From Pseudomonas sp. PDM05 (GTDB taxonomy: Bacteria > Pseudomonadota > Gammaproteobacteria > Pseudomonadales > Pseudomonadaceae): a stretch of 64,000 bases of DNA. The notes under the pieces are model-generated. The model was not told the origin of the DNA and did not search any database. It saw only the letters and a list, made by a program, of their open reading frames with translations. This document shows positions 18,187 through 27,201 of the stretch, piece after piece (position 1 is the stretch's first letter; each line of letters begins with the position of its first letter). The translations under genes and the position numbers were made by a program. The stretch is from positions 186,001 to 250,000 of the forward strand of contig NZ_JACVAC010000007.1 of assembly GCF_014851685.1 (NCBI RefSeq). The letters run 5' to 3'.

Positions 18187-18362
18187 ACGAGGTTTATGGG
18201 CCTGTCACCCGCGATCCGGGCGCTGGCTCACCTGAAAATCTTAAAACCGTCACCAGCGGTTCGCTGGCAAACGCTTCGTGCAAATGTGCTCATAGAACAC
18301 AGCGCGGGGCCGGAACATGACTCCACCAGTGAAATGCGTATCGGGTTTTTAGGAGCGCTGTA

Positions 18363-19286
18363 ATGCCTGAGATCTATCATTTTTTCCAACAGCTGGTTAA
18401 TGGCCTGACCATTGGCAGCACCTATGCCTTGATAGCCATTGGCTACACAATGGTTTACGGCATCATTGGAATGATCAACTTCGCCCATGGCGAGGTGTAC
18501 ATGATTGGTTCCTACGTGGCCTTTATCGCCCTTGCCGGGCTGGCCATGATGGGAATCCACTCCCTGCCGCTGTTGATGACCGCCGCGTTTATCGCGTCAA
18601 TCGTTGTAACCAGTGCCTACGGCTACAGTATCGAGCGTGTTGCCTATCGTCCCTTGCGTGGCAGCAACCGTTTGATCCCGTTGATTTCCGCCATCGGCAT
18701 GTCGATTTTCCTACAGAACACTGTATTGCTGTCCCAAGATTCCAAGGATAAATCCATCCCCAACCTGATCCCTGGGAGCTTCTCCTTCGGCCCGGGCGGC
18801 GCGGAGGAAGTGCTGATTTCCTACATGCAGATCCTGGTCTTCGTTGTCACCCTGGTGGCCATGCTGGGCCTGACCCTGTTCATCTCCCGCTCCCGTCTGG
18901 GGCGCGCCTGCCGGGCCTGCGCCGAAGACATCAAGATGGCCAACCTGCTGGGCATCAACACCAACAACATCATCGCCCTGACCTTCGTGATCGGTGCCGC
19001 GCTGGCCGCGGTCGCGGCGGTGCTGCTGAGCATGCAGTACGGCGTGATCAACCCCAACGCCGGTTTCCTGGTAGGCCTCAAGGCCTTTACCGCGGCGGTA
19101 TTGGGCGGCATCGGCAGTATCCCGGGCGCGATGCTCGGTGGCCTGGTGCTGGGTGTGGCCGAAGCCTTTGGCGCCGACATCTTCGGCGACCAGTACAAGG
19201 ACGTCGTGGCGTTCGGCCTGTTGGTTCTGGTGCTGTTGTTCCGTCCGACCGGCATTCTGGGCCGTCCGGAGGTTGAGAAAGTATGA
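18363..19286 (+). CDS. braD: branched-chain amino acid ABC permease LivH/BraD
   Basis: An inner-membrane permease (307 aa, about eight helices). It shows the family motifs [25 protein letters not shown] at the N-terminus and [24 protein letters not shown], the coupling region that contacts the ATPases. The gene overlaps braE by four bases. AGGAGCG lies before the ATG. It works with BraE, BraF and BraG. Confidence 0.95.
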   Translation: MPEIYHFFQQLVNGLTIGSTYALIAIGYTMVYGIIGMINFAHGEVYMIGSYVAFIALAGLAMMGIHSLPLLMTAAFIASIVVTSAYGYSIERVAYRPLRGSNRLIPLISAIGMSIFLQNTVLLSQDSKDKSIPNLIPGSFSFGPGGAEEVLISYMQILVFVVTLVAMLGLTLFISRSRLGRACRACAEDIKMANLLGINTNNIIALTFVIGAALAAVAAVLLSMQYGVINPNAGFLVGLKAFTAAVLGGIGSIPGAMLGGLVLGVAEAFGADIFGDQYKDVVAFGLLVLVLLFRPTGILGRPEVEKV

Positions 19287-20536
19287 GCAGATATCTTAAA
19301 TCGGCGTTCTTCAGCGCCCTGCTGGTGTGGGCCGTGGCCTTTCCGGTACTCGGCCTCAAGCTGAGCATTGTCGGCATCAACCTGGAAGTGCATGGCACCG
19401 GTCCCGTGACCCTGACCATCATTGCCCTGTGCTCGGTGCTGATGTTCCTGCGCGTGTTGTTCACCCAACAGGTCGGTGCCTTGTTCAAGGGCAACCGTGG
19501 GCCGTTGGTATCGCCCAAGGTCAGCCAATTCCTGACCCTGCCGCGTACCCAGCGCTACATCATCATCGCGTTGATCATTGCCGCATTGATCTGGCCGTTC
19601 TTCGGCTCGCGCGGCGCCGTCGACATCGCCACCCTGATCCTGATCTACGTGTTGCTGGGCCTGGGCCTGAACATCGTGGTGGGCCTGGCCGGTCTGCTCG
19701 ACCTCGGTTATGTGGGTTTCTATGCGGTGGGTGCCTACACCTACGCGCTGCTCTCGCACTACCTGGGCTGGAGCTTCTGGATCTGCCTGCCACTGGCGGG
19801 CATGGCGGCGGCGACGTTCGGCTTCCTGCTGGGCTTCCCGGTATTGCGCTTGCGCGGTGACTACCTGGCGATCGTGACCTTGGGCTTCGGGGAAATCATC
19901 CGACTGTTCCTGCGTAACCTGACCGACATCACCGGTGGCCCGAACGGCATCAGCAGCATCCCCAAGCCGACCTTCTTCGGGCTGTCGTTCGACCGCAGCG
20001 CCGCAGAAGGCATGCAGACCTTCCACGAGTACTTCGGGATCGACTACAACCCGGTAAGCAAAGTGGTGTTCCTGTACCTGGTGGCGCTGTTGCTGGCGTT
20101 GGCGGCCTTGTTCGTGATCAACCGTTTGCTGCGCATGCCGATCGGCCGTGCGTGGGAAGCGTTGCGCGAAGATGAGATCGCCTGCCGTGCCCTGGGCCTG
20201 AACCCGACCATCATCAAGCTTTCCGCCTTCACCCTGGGTGCTGCGTTCGCCGGTTTCGCCGGCAGCTTCTTCGCCGCGCGCCAAGGCCTGGTCACCCCGG
20301 AGTCGTTCACCTTTATCGAGTCGGCGATCATCCTCGCCATCGTGGTACTGGGCGGCATGGGCTCGCAGTTGGGCGTCATTCTGGCGGCAATCGTGATGAT
20401 CCTGCTGCCGGAAATGATGCGTGAGTTCAGCGAATACCGCATGTTGATGTTCGGCGCCATGATGGTGCTGATGATGATCTGGCGTCCTCAAGGCCTGCTC
20501 CCTATGCAACGTCCACACATGGAGCTGCGCAAATGA
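19283..20536 (+). CDS. braE: high-affinity branched-chain amino acid ABC permease LivM/BraE
   Basis: The second permease subunit (417 aa), with an N-terminal DUF3382-type extension of about 100 residues, as in other LivM proteins, before the common permease core ([24 protein letters not shown]). The coupling motif [20 protein letters not shown] and the following [15 protein letters not shown] are present. It overlaps braD and braF by four bases at each end, indicating tight translational coupling. Confidence 0.95.
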   Translation: MSRYLKSAFFSALLVWAVAFPVLGLKLSIVGINLEVHGTGPVTLTIIALCSVLMFLRVLFTQQVGALFKGNRGPLVSPKVSQFLTLPRTQRYIIIALIIAALIWPFFGSRGAVDIATLILIYVLLGLGLNIVVGLAGLLDLGYVGFYAVGAYTYALLSHYLGWSFWICLPLAGMAAATFGFLLGFPVLRLRGDYLAIVTLGFGEIIRLFLRNLTDITGGPNGISSIPKPTFFGLSFDRSAAEGMQTFHEYFGIDYNPVSKVVFLYLVALLLALAALFVINRLLRMPIGRAWEALREDEIACRALGLNPTIIKLSAFTLGAAFAGFAGSFFAARQGLVTPESFTFIESAIILAIVVLGGMGSQLGVILAAIVMILLPEMMREFSEYRMLMFGAMMVLMMIWRPQGLLPMQRPHMELRK

Positions 20537-21300
20537 GCCGCGAGATCCTGAAGGTTGAAAACTTGAGCATGCGCTTCGGCGGCTTGCTGGCGGTCAACGG
20601 CGTGGCCCTGACCGTGAAAGAGAAACAGGTGGTTGCATTGATCGGCCCCAACGGCGCCGGCAAGACCACGGTGTTCAACTGCCTCACCGGTTTCTACAAG
20701 CCGAGCGGTGGCAGCATCATGCTGGACGGCCAGCCGATCCAGGGCCTGGCCGGTCACGAGATCGCCCGCAAGGGCGTGGTGCGGACCTTCCAGAACGTGC
20801 GCCTGTTCAAGGACATGACAGCGGTCGAGAACCTGCTGATCGCCCAGCACCGCCACTTGAACACCAACTTCCTGGCGGGCCTGTTCAAGACCCCGGCGTT
20901 CCGCAAGAGCGAGCGCGAGGCCATGGAATTTGCCGCGTACTGGCTGGACAAGGTCAACCTGACCGAGTTCGCCAACCGCCCTGCCGGCACCCTGGCCTAT
21001 GGTCAGCAACGTCGCCTGGAAATCGCCCGTTGCATGATGACCCGCCCGCGCATCCTCATGCTCGACGAACCGGCTGCCGGCCTGAACCCCAAGGAAACCG
21101 AAGACCTCAAGGCGCTGATCAGTGTGCTGCGTGAGGAACACAACGTCACCGTGCTGTTGATCGAACACGACATGAAACTGGTCATGAGCATTTCCGATCA
21201 CATCGTGGTGATCAACCAGGGCACGCCGCTGGCCGACGGGACGCCGGAGCAGATCCGCGACAACCCGGAAGTGATCAAAGCCTATTTGGGGGAAGCGTAA
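20533..21300 (+). CDS. braF: branched-chain amino acid ABC ATPase LivG/BraF
   Basis: A cytosolic ATPase subunit (255 aa) with Walker A GPNGAGKT near residue 38, the signature [11 protein letters not shown] typical of LivG instead of LSGGQ, and Walker [14 protein letters not shown]. It pairs with BraG to drive import of branched-chain amino acids. It starts in the ATGA overlap with braE and ends one nucleotide before the braG start. Confidence 0.96.
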   Translation: MSREILKVENLSMRFGGLLAVNGVALTVKEKQVVALIGPNGAGKTTVFNCLTGFYKPSGGSIMLDGQPIQGLAGHEIARKGVVRTFQNVRLFKDMTAVENLLIAQHRHLNTNFLAGLFKTPAFRKSEREAMEFAAYWLDKVNLTEFANRPAGTLAYGQQRRLEIARCMMTRPRILMLDEPAAGLNPKETEDLKALISVLREEHNVTVLLIEHDMKLVMSISDHIVVINQGTPLADGTPEQIRDNPEVIKAYLGEA

Positions 21301-21301
21301 A

Positions 21302-22003
21302 ATGCTGCAATTCGAAAACGTTTCCACTTTCTACGGCAAGATCCAGGCCCTGCACAGCGTCAACGTGGAAGTGCGCCAAGGTGAGATCGTCACGCTGATC
21401 GGCGCCAACGGTGCCGGCAAGTCGACCCTGCTGATGACCCTGTGCGGTTCGCCGCAAGCCCACAGCGGCAGCATCCGCTACATGGGTGAGGAACTGGTGG
21501 GCCTGCAATCGTCGCAGATCATGCGCAAAAGCATCGCGGTGGTGCCGGAAGGTCGTCGGGTGTTTTCCCGCCTGACCGTGGAAGAGAACCTGGCCATGGG
21601 CGGGTTCTTTACCGACAAGGGCGACTTCCAGGAACAGATGGACAAGGTGCTGCACCTTTTCCCTCGGCTCAAGGAGCGCTTCAGCCAGCGCGGCGGCACC
21701 ATGTCCGGCGGCGAGCAGCAAATGCTCGCCATCGGTCGGGCGCTGATGAGCAAGCCCAAGCTGCTGTTGCTCGACGAACCGTCCCTGGGCCTGGCACCGA
21801 TCATCATCCAGCAGATCTTCGACATCATCGAACAGCTGCGCAAGGACGGTGTAACGGTGTTCCTGGTGGAGCAGAACGCCAACCAGGCCCTGAAAATCGC
21901 CGACCGTGCCTATGTGCTGGAGAACGGCCGGGTGGTGATGGAAGGTTCGGGTGAGCAATTGCTGACCGATCCCAAGGTGCGTGAGGCGTACCTGGGCGGT
22001 TAA
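21302..22003 (+). CDS. braG: branched-chain amino acid ABC ATPase LivF/BraG
   Basis: The second ATPase subunit (233 aa), with Walker A GANGAGKST, signature MSGGEQQMLAIGRAL and Walker B LLLLDEPSLGLAP, the last being characteristic of LivF. It is the last gene of the transporter cluster. A REP doublet, not a clear T-run terminator, lies 32 nt beyond its stop and may protect the 3' end of the mRNA. Confidence 0.96.
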   Translation: MLQFENVSTFYGKIQALHSVNVEVRQGEIVTLIGANGAGKSTLLMTLCGSPQAHSGSIRYMGEELVGLQSSQIMRKSIAVVPEGRRVFSRLTVEENLAMGGFFTDKGDFQEQMDKVLHLFPRLKERFSQRGGTMSGGEQQMLAIGRALMSKPKLLLLDEPSLGLAPIIIQQIFDIIEQLRKDGVTVFLVEQNANQALKIADRAYVLENGRVVMEGSGEQLLTDPKVREAYLGG

Positions 22004-22035
22004 CCACCGGTTGCTGCACGAACCGGGTCAAAAAA

Positions 22036-22124
22036 TGTGGGAGCGGGCTTGCTCGCGAATGCGGTGGATCAGCCAAGTATCTGTTGGCTGGCACGCCGCT
22101 TTCGCGAGCAAGCCCGCTCCCACA
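22036..22124. repeat. REP inverted pair (GTGGGAGCGGGCTTGCTCGCGAA type)
   Basis: Two 24-nt arms are exact reverse complements around a 41-nt centre. The doublet sits between braG and the bufferin genes. The same subtype is present at 28850-28938 and 46008-46095. Confidence 0.9.
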
Positions 22125-22180
22125 TTTGCGTTGTGTGTTTCATTGAATCCGATGAGACCCGAAATTATTTTGGGTGGGTT

Positions 22181-22207
22181 TGTAACGGATTACCCCCTCC
22201 TGTCTCT
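22181..22207 (+). promoter_or_regulatory. possible ECF-type promoter of the bufferin cassette
   Basis: TGTAAC (22181-22186) and GTCTCT (22202-22207) are spaced 15 nt apart, the general shape of ECF sigma promoters (an AAC-containing -35 and a GTC-type -10). Related cassettes in Caulobacter are reported under ECF sigma control. No ECF gene is nearby, so this is a weak inference. Confidence 0.25.
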
Positions 22208-22263
22208 AGTGGTGCAAGCAGGCAATCAAGCCCGCCAACTCAACCCACTGCTGGAGATTCACC

Positions 22264-22560
22264 ATGACCACCAAACTGTCCGCTGCCACCCTCGTCCTGG
22301 CCCTCGGTTCCGCCCTGAGCCTGTCCGCGCTGACCACCACCGCCCACGCCGCTGACGATATGCAGAAATGTTTCGGCGTCGCTGAAGCCGGTAAAAACGA
22401 CTGTGCCGCAGGCGCTGGCACGTCCTGCGCTGGCACCTCGAAAACCAAGGACCAGGCCAACGCCTGGAAGCTGGTCCCCGCTGGCACCTGCACCCAAACC
22501 CCAAGCTCCACCTCGCCGACCGGTTTCGGCCAGGAAGCGGCCTTCACCGCCAAGTCCTGA
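22264..22560 (+). CDS. bufA: bufferin-type RiPP precursor, DUF2282 protein BufA
   Basis: A 98-aa exported precursor of the DUF2282/BufA1 family. It has a Sec signal peptide ending AHA (residues 1-29), followed by a mature region with four Cys in the conserved layout: [13 protein letters not shown] (C36, C47), SCAGTS (C55) and GTC (C76). In the bufferins studied in Caulobacter, such Cys are converted by the neighbouring MNIO enzyme to thiooxazole-type groups that bind copper in the periplasm. Unlike most RiPPs, the leader is the signal peptide itself. GGAG lies about 8 nt before the ATG. It is first in a bufABC-doxX run. Confidence 0.9.
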   Translation: MTTKLSAATLVLALGSALSLSALTTTAHAADDMQKCFGVAEAGKNDCAAGAGTSCAGTSKTKDQANAWKLVPAGTCTQTPSSTSPTGFGQEAAFTAKS

Positions 22561-22583
22561 AACCCTGGGCCGCCTGAGTACTG

Positions 22584-23462
22584 ATGATGATTCTTTCATC
22601 CCTGCACCCCGCCTCCCAGGCTCAGGCGCCCGGCCTTCCGCGCCGGGCCGGGCTGGGGCTCAAGCACGAGCACTTGAGCGAAGTGCTTGAGACCACCCCC
22701 GACATCGGTTTTTTTGAAGTGCACGCCGAAAACTACATGGTCGCCGGCGGGCCCTTTCATCACTACCTGGGATTGATCCGCGCACAGTACCCGCTGTCGT
22801 TGCACGGCGTGGGCCTGTCCATCGGCGGCGAAGGCCCCCTGGACCCTGCGCACCTGGCACGCCTGGCCACGCTGATCGAGCGCTATCAACCCCAGTCCTT
22901 TTCCGAACACCTGGCCTGGTCGAGCCATGGCCCGGTGTTTCTCCATGACCTGCTGCCCCTGGCCTACGACGCCGCCACCCTCAAGCGTGTGTGCGAACAC
23001 GTTGACCAGGTCCAAAGCGCGCTCAAGCGCCCGATGCTGCTGGAGAATCCGTCGACCTACCTGCAATTCCAGCGCTCGACCCTGGACGAGACCGACTTCA
23101 TCAGCGAAATCGTCCGCCGCACCGGCTGTGGTTTGCTGCTGGACGTCAACAACGTCTACGTGTCGTGCATCAATCACCAGCGCGAGCCACTGGCCTACAT
23201 CGACGCGTTACCGCTGCACGCCGTCGGTGAGATTCATCTGGCCGGTTTTGCCGAAGACACTGACAGCCTCGGCGAACGCCTACTGATCGATGATCACGGC
23301 GCGCCCATCGATAACGCCGTATGGCAGTTGTACGAAAGCGTACTGACACGCACCGGACCGGTCGCCACATTGATCGAACGCGACAATCAGGTACCGGCCT
23401 TCAGCGTGCTGCAAGCCGAAGCCCGGCACGCGGACTGGCACCTGTCGCAGGTCAGCCCATGA
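22584..23462 (+). CDS. bufB: DUF692 (MNIO) bufferin-modifying enzyme BufB
   Basis: A multinuclear non-heme iron oxidase of the DUF692/MbnB family (292 aa, TIM-barrel). Conserved metal-site segments are visible in order: [58 protein letters not shown] and LIERDN, which supply the His, Glu and Asp ligands. The family oxidises peptide Cys using iron and O2. Its position directly after a DUF2282 precursor and before a DUF2063 partner identifies it as the bufferin enzyme. ATG ATG doublet start; the second (22587) is an alternative. It overlaps bufC by four bases. Confidence 0.92.
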   Translation: MMILSSLHPASQAQAPGLPRRAGLGLKHEHLSEVLETTPDIGFFEVHAENYMVAGGPFHHYLGLIRAQYPLSLHGVGLSIGGEGPLDPAHLARLATLIERYQPQSFSEHLAWSSHGPVFLHDLLPLAYDAATLKRVCEHVDQVQSALKRPMLLENPSTYLQFQRSTLDETDFISEIVRRTGCGLLLDVNNVYVSCINHQREPLAYIDALPLHAVGEIHLAGFAEDTDSLGERLLIDDHGAPIDNAVWQLYESVLTRTGPVATLIERDNQVPAFSVLQAEARHADWHLSQVSP

Positions 23463-24235
23463 GCCTGCACGCCGATTTTGCCGCCGCCTTGCTGGCCCCC
23501 GAAGCGACCTGCCCCGACGGCCTGTTCAGCCGTAACGGCGCCGACCCCGCCAGCCGCTTCGCGGTGTATCGCAACAATGTACACAGCGCGTTGATCAACG
23601 CGCTGGCCACCGCGTACCCCGTGACCCTGCAACTGGTGGGCGACAGGTTTTTCCGCGCCATGGCCGGCCTCTACCTACAGAGCTGCCCACCCACCAGCCC
23701 GTTGATGTGCGAGTACGGCAGTACGCTCGCCGACTTCATCCAGGGTTTCGAACCGGCGGCCAGCGTGCCCTACCTGGCGGATATGGCACGGCTGGAACGC
23801 TTGCGGGTCTGCGCGTATCACGCGGCCGACCATGCGCCGCTGGCCCCTCAAGCGCTACTCCAGGCCCTGCAAGGCCAAGCCGACCTGGGGGCACTGCGCG
23901 TGCAACTGCATCCGTCGGTGACCACGCTGGCTAGCGCGTATGCGCTGGTGGCGATGTGGGCCGCGCATCAGGCAGAGGATGGCGTCGGCACCCTGGACCC
24001 CTGGCATGCCCAGAGTGCCCTGGTATTGCGCCAAGGCCTGGAGGTCAAGGTGTTCGCCATCGACCCTGGATCGCAGGCCTTTATCGACCGCCTGGGCCAC
24101 GGCTTGCCTTTGCTGAGGGCCGTGGAGTGCGCCCTGGAGGCCAACGCTGAATTCGACCTGCACCAATGCCTGACGCTGCTGATCAGCCACCAGGCCATCA
24201 TTCATTTGCATCTGGACCAAAAGGTATCGCCATGA
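23459..24235 (+). CDS. bufC: DUF2063 bufferin partner protein BufC
   Basis: A 258-aa protein of the DUF2063/MbnC-like family. The N-terminal DUF2063 helical domain ([13 protein letters not shown]...[33 protein letters not shown]) is thought to recognise the precursor and present it to BufB. I chose the ATG at 23459 in the ATGA overlap with bufB over the much longer upstream frame, which lies inside bufB. It overlaps doxX by four bases, so bufB, bufC and the DoxX gene are translationally coupled. Confidence 0.9.
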   Translation: MSLHADFAAALLAPEATCPDGLFSRNGADPASRFAVYRNNVHSALINALATAYPVTLQLVGDRFFRAMAGLYLQSCPPTSPLMCEYGSTLADFIQGFEPAASVPYLADMARLERLRVCAYHAADHAPLAPQALLQALQGQADLGALRVQLHPSVTTLASAYALVAMWAAHQAEDGVGTLDPWHAQSALVLRQGLEVKVFAIDPGSQAFIDRLGHGLPLLRAVECALEANAEFDLHQCLTLLISHQAIIHLHLDQKVSP

Positions 24236-24717
24236 ACACCTCCGCACCGTGCCTGGTAAGACAGGTCATTCAACTATTCGAAAAAATCCCCTACAGCCTG
24301 CTCGCCTTCATCGCACGGTTTTCCATCGCCGCGGTGTTCTGGAAATCCGGGCAAACCAAGGTCGAGGGCTTTGCCGTGGACCTGATCGGCGGCACCTTTG
24401 AGCTGGGTGAGCCACGCCTGGCCGCGTCGACCTTGCCGCTGTTTCGCAGCGAATACCACGTGCCGTTGCTGTCGCCGGAGGTGGCCGCACATATGGCGGC
24501 GTTTGCCGAGCATTTTTTCCCGGTGCTGATTCTGATCGGGTTCGCCACGCGATTCTCGGCCCTGGCGCTGATCGGCATGACCCTGGTCATTCAGCTCTTC
24601 GTCTACCCGGACGCCTACCCGACCCACGGCACCTGGATCGCCGTGCTGTTGCTGCTGGTGGCCAAGGGACCGGGACGCTTGTCCATCGACCAGTTGATCG
24701 CCCGCCGTTACCACTAA
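24232..24717 (+). CDS. DoxX-family membrane protein of the bufferin cassette
   Basis: A 161-aa integral membrane protein with four predicted helices (IPYSLLAFIARFSIAAVFWKSG; VAAHMAAFAEHFFPVLILIGF; ALALIGMTLVIQLFVYP; WIAVLLLLVAKGPG). It is of the DoxX type commonly linked to DUF692/DUF2063 genes. In bufferin clusters this subunit is proposed to help electron supply or export, but the role is unproven. It starts within the bufC stop (ATGA). It converges with the LysR gene, the two ends overlapping by four bases. Confidence 0.87.
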   Translation: MNTSAPCLVRQVIQLFEKIPYSLLAFIARFSIAAVFWKSGQTKVEGFAVDLIGGTFELGEPRLAASTLPLFRSEYHVPLLSPEVAAHMAAFAEHFFPVLILIGFATRFSALALIGMTLVIQLFVYPDAYPTHGTWIAVLLLLVAKGPGRLSIDQLIARRYH

Positions 24718-25622
24718 AGCCGGTCGAGGGCCTCGCCGCTGCGCTTGAACCAGTCCACCAGGTAATCGGCCAACACTTGAGTGCGACGCGGCAGGCCGCC
24801 TTGATAGGGATGCACCAGGTACATCGGCATGCTCCGCGTCTGAAAGTCGCGCAGGAGCAAGCGCAAGCGCCCGTCAGCCAATTCCGCGGGTAAGACGTAG
24901 GACGGCAGACGGGCAATACCGGCCCCGACCAGCGCAGCCTTTTTCAACAGGTTGTAATGATTGGAGGCGAAGGTGCCACTGACCCGCACCCGCAATAACT
25001 CGTGCTGCTGGTGGTACAGCCACTCTTCGCGGCCGCTGTAGTGACTGTTGAGCAGGCAGGTGTGGCGGGCCAGATCCGCCGGGGTCTGCGGCTCGCCATG
25101 CTGCTCCAGGTAAGCCGGGCTGGCGCAGGTCATCTCATGCCAGGCCAGCAATGGCTTGGCCACCAGGCGCGCGTTTTCGATGGCACCGGAACGCACCCCC
25201 AAGTCGAAGCCATCTCGCGCCAGATCGCGATAGTTGTTGTTCAGCTCTAGCTCGAGCTGAACTTGCGGGTACTGCTTGGAAAACTCCAGTAGCAAGCCAT
25301 CAAAGAAGGTTTCGCCCAACGACACTGGAACCGTCATACGCACCGGTCCGACAAGATCGTCTTTGAGCCGCGCCAATGCCTGACGGGCGCGGTCGACCTG
25401 GACCACCAGCGCCTGGGCCTGGGGCAGCAGCGCCGCGCCGGCCGCGGTGAGGCTGAGCTTGCGCGTGGTGCGATGCAGCAACACGACCGAGTACTGCGTT
25501 TCCAACTGGCTGATGCGCTTGGACAGTTGCCCCTTGCTACAGCCCAACTGCTCCGCCGCCACGGTGAAACTGCCGGCTTCGATCAACACGGCAAAGGCCG
25601 CCAGGTCATCCATCTCGCTCAT
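24714..25622 (-). CDS. LysR-family transcriptional regulator
   Basis: A 302-aa regulator with an N-terminal winged helix (DDLAAFAVLIEAGSFTVAAEQLGCSKGQLSKRISQLE) and a type 2 periplasmic-binding-fold effector domain. I chose the ATG at 25622, giving the normal LysR start; the longer frame adds 27 residues with no family similarity. It diverges from an SDR gene with 106 nt between the starts, the standard arrangement of a LysR regulator and its target. Confidence 0.88.
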   Translation of the reverse strand: MSEMDDLAAFAVLIEAGSFTVAAEQLGCSKGQLSKRISQLETQYSVVLLHRTTRKLSLTAAGAALLPQAQALVVQVDRARQALARLKDDLVGPVRMTVPVSLGETFFDGLLLEFSKQYPQVQLELELNNNYRDLARDGFDLGVRSGAIENARLVAKPLLAWHEMTCASPAYLEQHGEPQTPADLARHTCLLNSHYSGREEWLYHQQHELLRVRVSGTFASNHYNLLKKAALVGAGIARLPSYVLPAELADGRLRLLLRDFQTRSMPMYLVHPYQGGLPRRTQVLADYLVDWFKRSGEALDRL

Positions 25623-25728
25623 GGATTGTTTCCAAAAGAAAACCAAAGGTTGCCTATTAGCACGTTTATCCAGGGAAAAAGCCACTCTAGACTGAACCCT
25701 CACTTACCCCCACTGGAGGAACAGCACC

Positions 25729-26328
25729 ATGAAAATCCTATTGATTGGCGCCAGCGGCACCGTCGGCTCGGCAGTCAAGAACGAACTGGCGCAGCGTCAC
25801 AAGGTGATCAGCATCGGCCGTACCAGCGGTGACTTTCAGGTGGACATCAGCGACAGCGCCTCAATCCGCAAGCTGTTCGAGCAGACCGGCAAGTTCGACG
25901 CGCTGGTCTGCGCCGCCGGCAGCGTGAAGTTCGCGGCACTGGGTGAAATGAGCGACGCCGACTTTGAACTGGGCCTGCGCGACAAACTGATGGGCCAGGT
26001 CAACCTGCTGCTGATCGGCCGCGAGTACGCCAACGACGGCGCGTCTTTCACCTTCACCAGCGGCATCCTCAACCGCGACCCGATCCGCACGGGTGCATCG
26101 GCGGCGCTGGTCAACGGTGCGCTGGATGCGTTCGTCAAAGCAGCGGCAATCGAATTGCCACGGGGCCTGCGCGTCAATTCTGTAAGTCCTACGGTACTGG
26201 TGGAAGCGATGGGCAGCTACGCGCCTTATTTCCGCGGTTTCAAACCGGCGGCGGGGGCAGATGTGGCGTTGGCCTACGCCAAAAGCGTCGAGGGCTTGCA
26301 GACCGGTCAGACCTTTATCGTGGGCTGA
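25729..26328 (+). CDS. short-chain dehydrogenase/reductase
   Basis: A 199-aa Rossmann-fold oxidoreductase with the cofactor loop GASGTVGSAV at the N-terminus. It is short for an SDR (usually about 250 aa). The usual YxxxK active site is not clear: the corresponding part reads SAALVNGALDAFVKAAAIEL, with Asn where Tyr is expected, a feature of the short SDR subgroup often found next to LysR genes. Activity as a classical dehydrogenase is therefore uncertain. Ribosome site GGAGG. The likely regulator is the divergent LysR gene. Confidence 0.83.
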   Translation: MKILLIGASGTVGSAVKNELAQRHKVISIGRTSGDFQVDISDSASIRKLFEQTGKFDALVCAAGSVKFAALGEMSDADFELGLRDKLMGQVNLLLIGREYANDGASFTFTSGILNRDPIRTGASAALVNGALDAFVKAAAIELPRGLRVNSVSPTVLVEAMGSYAPYFRGFKPAAGADVALAYAKSVEGLQTGQTFIVG

Positions 26329-26423
26329 CCTTAACGTCTGTCAGAATCGCCTGAAGCTGGCAGGCGGGCTTGTGATGCGGCGCCAGCCTGCGTAACGTGG
26401 CGGCACTTGTCTGGAGACCCTCT

Positions 26424-27095
26424 ATGCGTGCCGCTCGTACCCTTGCCCTGTTTGCCCTGCTCCCCCTGTTCGCCGCCTGCCAGATGTTCGAAAGCGAGCC
26501 GGCCAAGCCGTCGACTGCCGGCCTGACCCGCATGCAGGGCGAACTCACGGCGGTCAACGGCAAGCTGCTGTTCCAGCCGTGCAACGACCAACGCAACTAC
26601 GTGGTCAACGACACCGGCGGCACCAGCGTCCTGCAGGAAGCCGCCTCCCTGGCCGGCCAGCAAGGCACCTTGTTCGCCGACCTGCGTGGCAAGTTCTCCG
26701 GCGTGGCCAGCGGCACCCAGGGCAGCGTCGACCTGCAACAGCTCTACCGCGTGGAGCGTTCGACCTCGGCCTGCAACGACCCGGACTTCAAGCGCATGAT
26801 CCTGCGCGCCAACGGCCACAAGCCGGCCTGGGCGATGAATGTCACGGCCAAGGGCATGGTGCTGGAGCGCGAAGGCCAGCCGCCACTGGCGGTGCCGTAT
26901 GTGGAAGAACAGATCGGCGATGGCCGTTTCAACCTGATGACCGAAGCCAACAACCAGCACGTCGAACTGTGGGTAGCCCCGCAACGTTGCGTGGACAGCG
27001 TCAGCGGCAGCCTGCAACACATGACCGCCGAATTGCGCGTCAACGGCCAGGTGCAACGCGGTTGCGCGGCGTTTGGCGGCTCGCGCGACGACTGA
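26424..27095 (+). CDS. predicted outer-membrane lipoprotein (COG3650-like)
   Basis: A 223-aa lipoprotein with signal MRAARTLALFALLPLFAAC, lipobox Cys19, then a soluble region with three further Cys. It resembles the COG3650 family of putative lipoproteins, which carry a repeated HslJ/META-like beta domain; no function is established. The ATG at 26424 has GGAG 8 nt upstream and directly yields the lipoprotein signal; the upstream frame start at 26397 does not. Residue +2 after Cys is Gln, not Asp, so sorting to the outer membrane is expected. Confidence 0.8.
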   Translation: MRAARTLALFALLPLFAACQMFESEPAKPSTAGLTRMQGELTAVNGKLLFQPCNDQRNYVVNDTGGTSVLQEAASLAGQQGTLFADLRGKFSGVASGTQGSVDLQQLYRVERSTSACNDPDFKRMILRANGHKPAWAMNVTAKGMVLEREGQPPLAVPYVEEQIGDGRFNLMTEANNQHVELWVAPQRCVDSVSGSLQHMTAELRVNGQVQRGCAAFGGSRDD

Positions 27096-27201
27096 CGCCG
27101 CCCTGGGCTGTTTTAACATGACGGAAAACGTCCATTGGGGCTTATAATCGCCGGTTTGCAAAACAGCCGGCCTCTTTGCCCGCCGCCTACCGGATCCCGT
27201 C

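Noticed and set aside
18821..20518. 565-codon minus-strand frame opposite braD and braE
   Set aside because: His/Gln/Arg-rich antisense shadow of membrane-protein genes.
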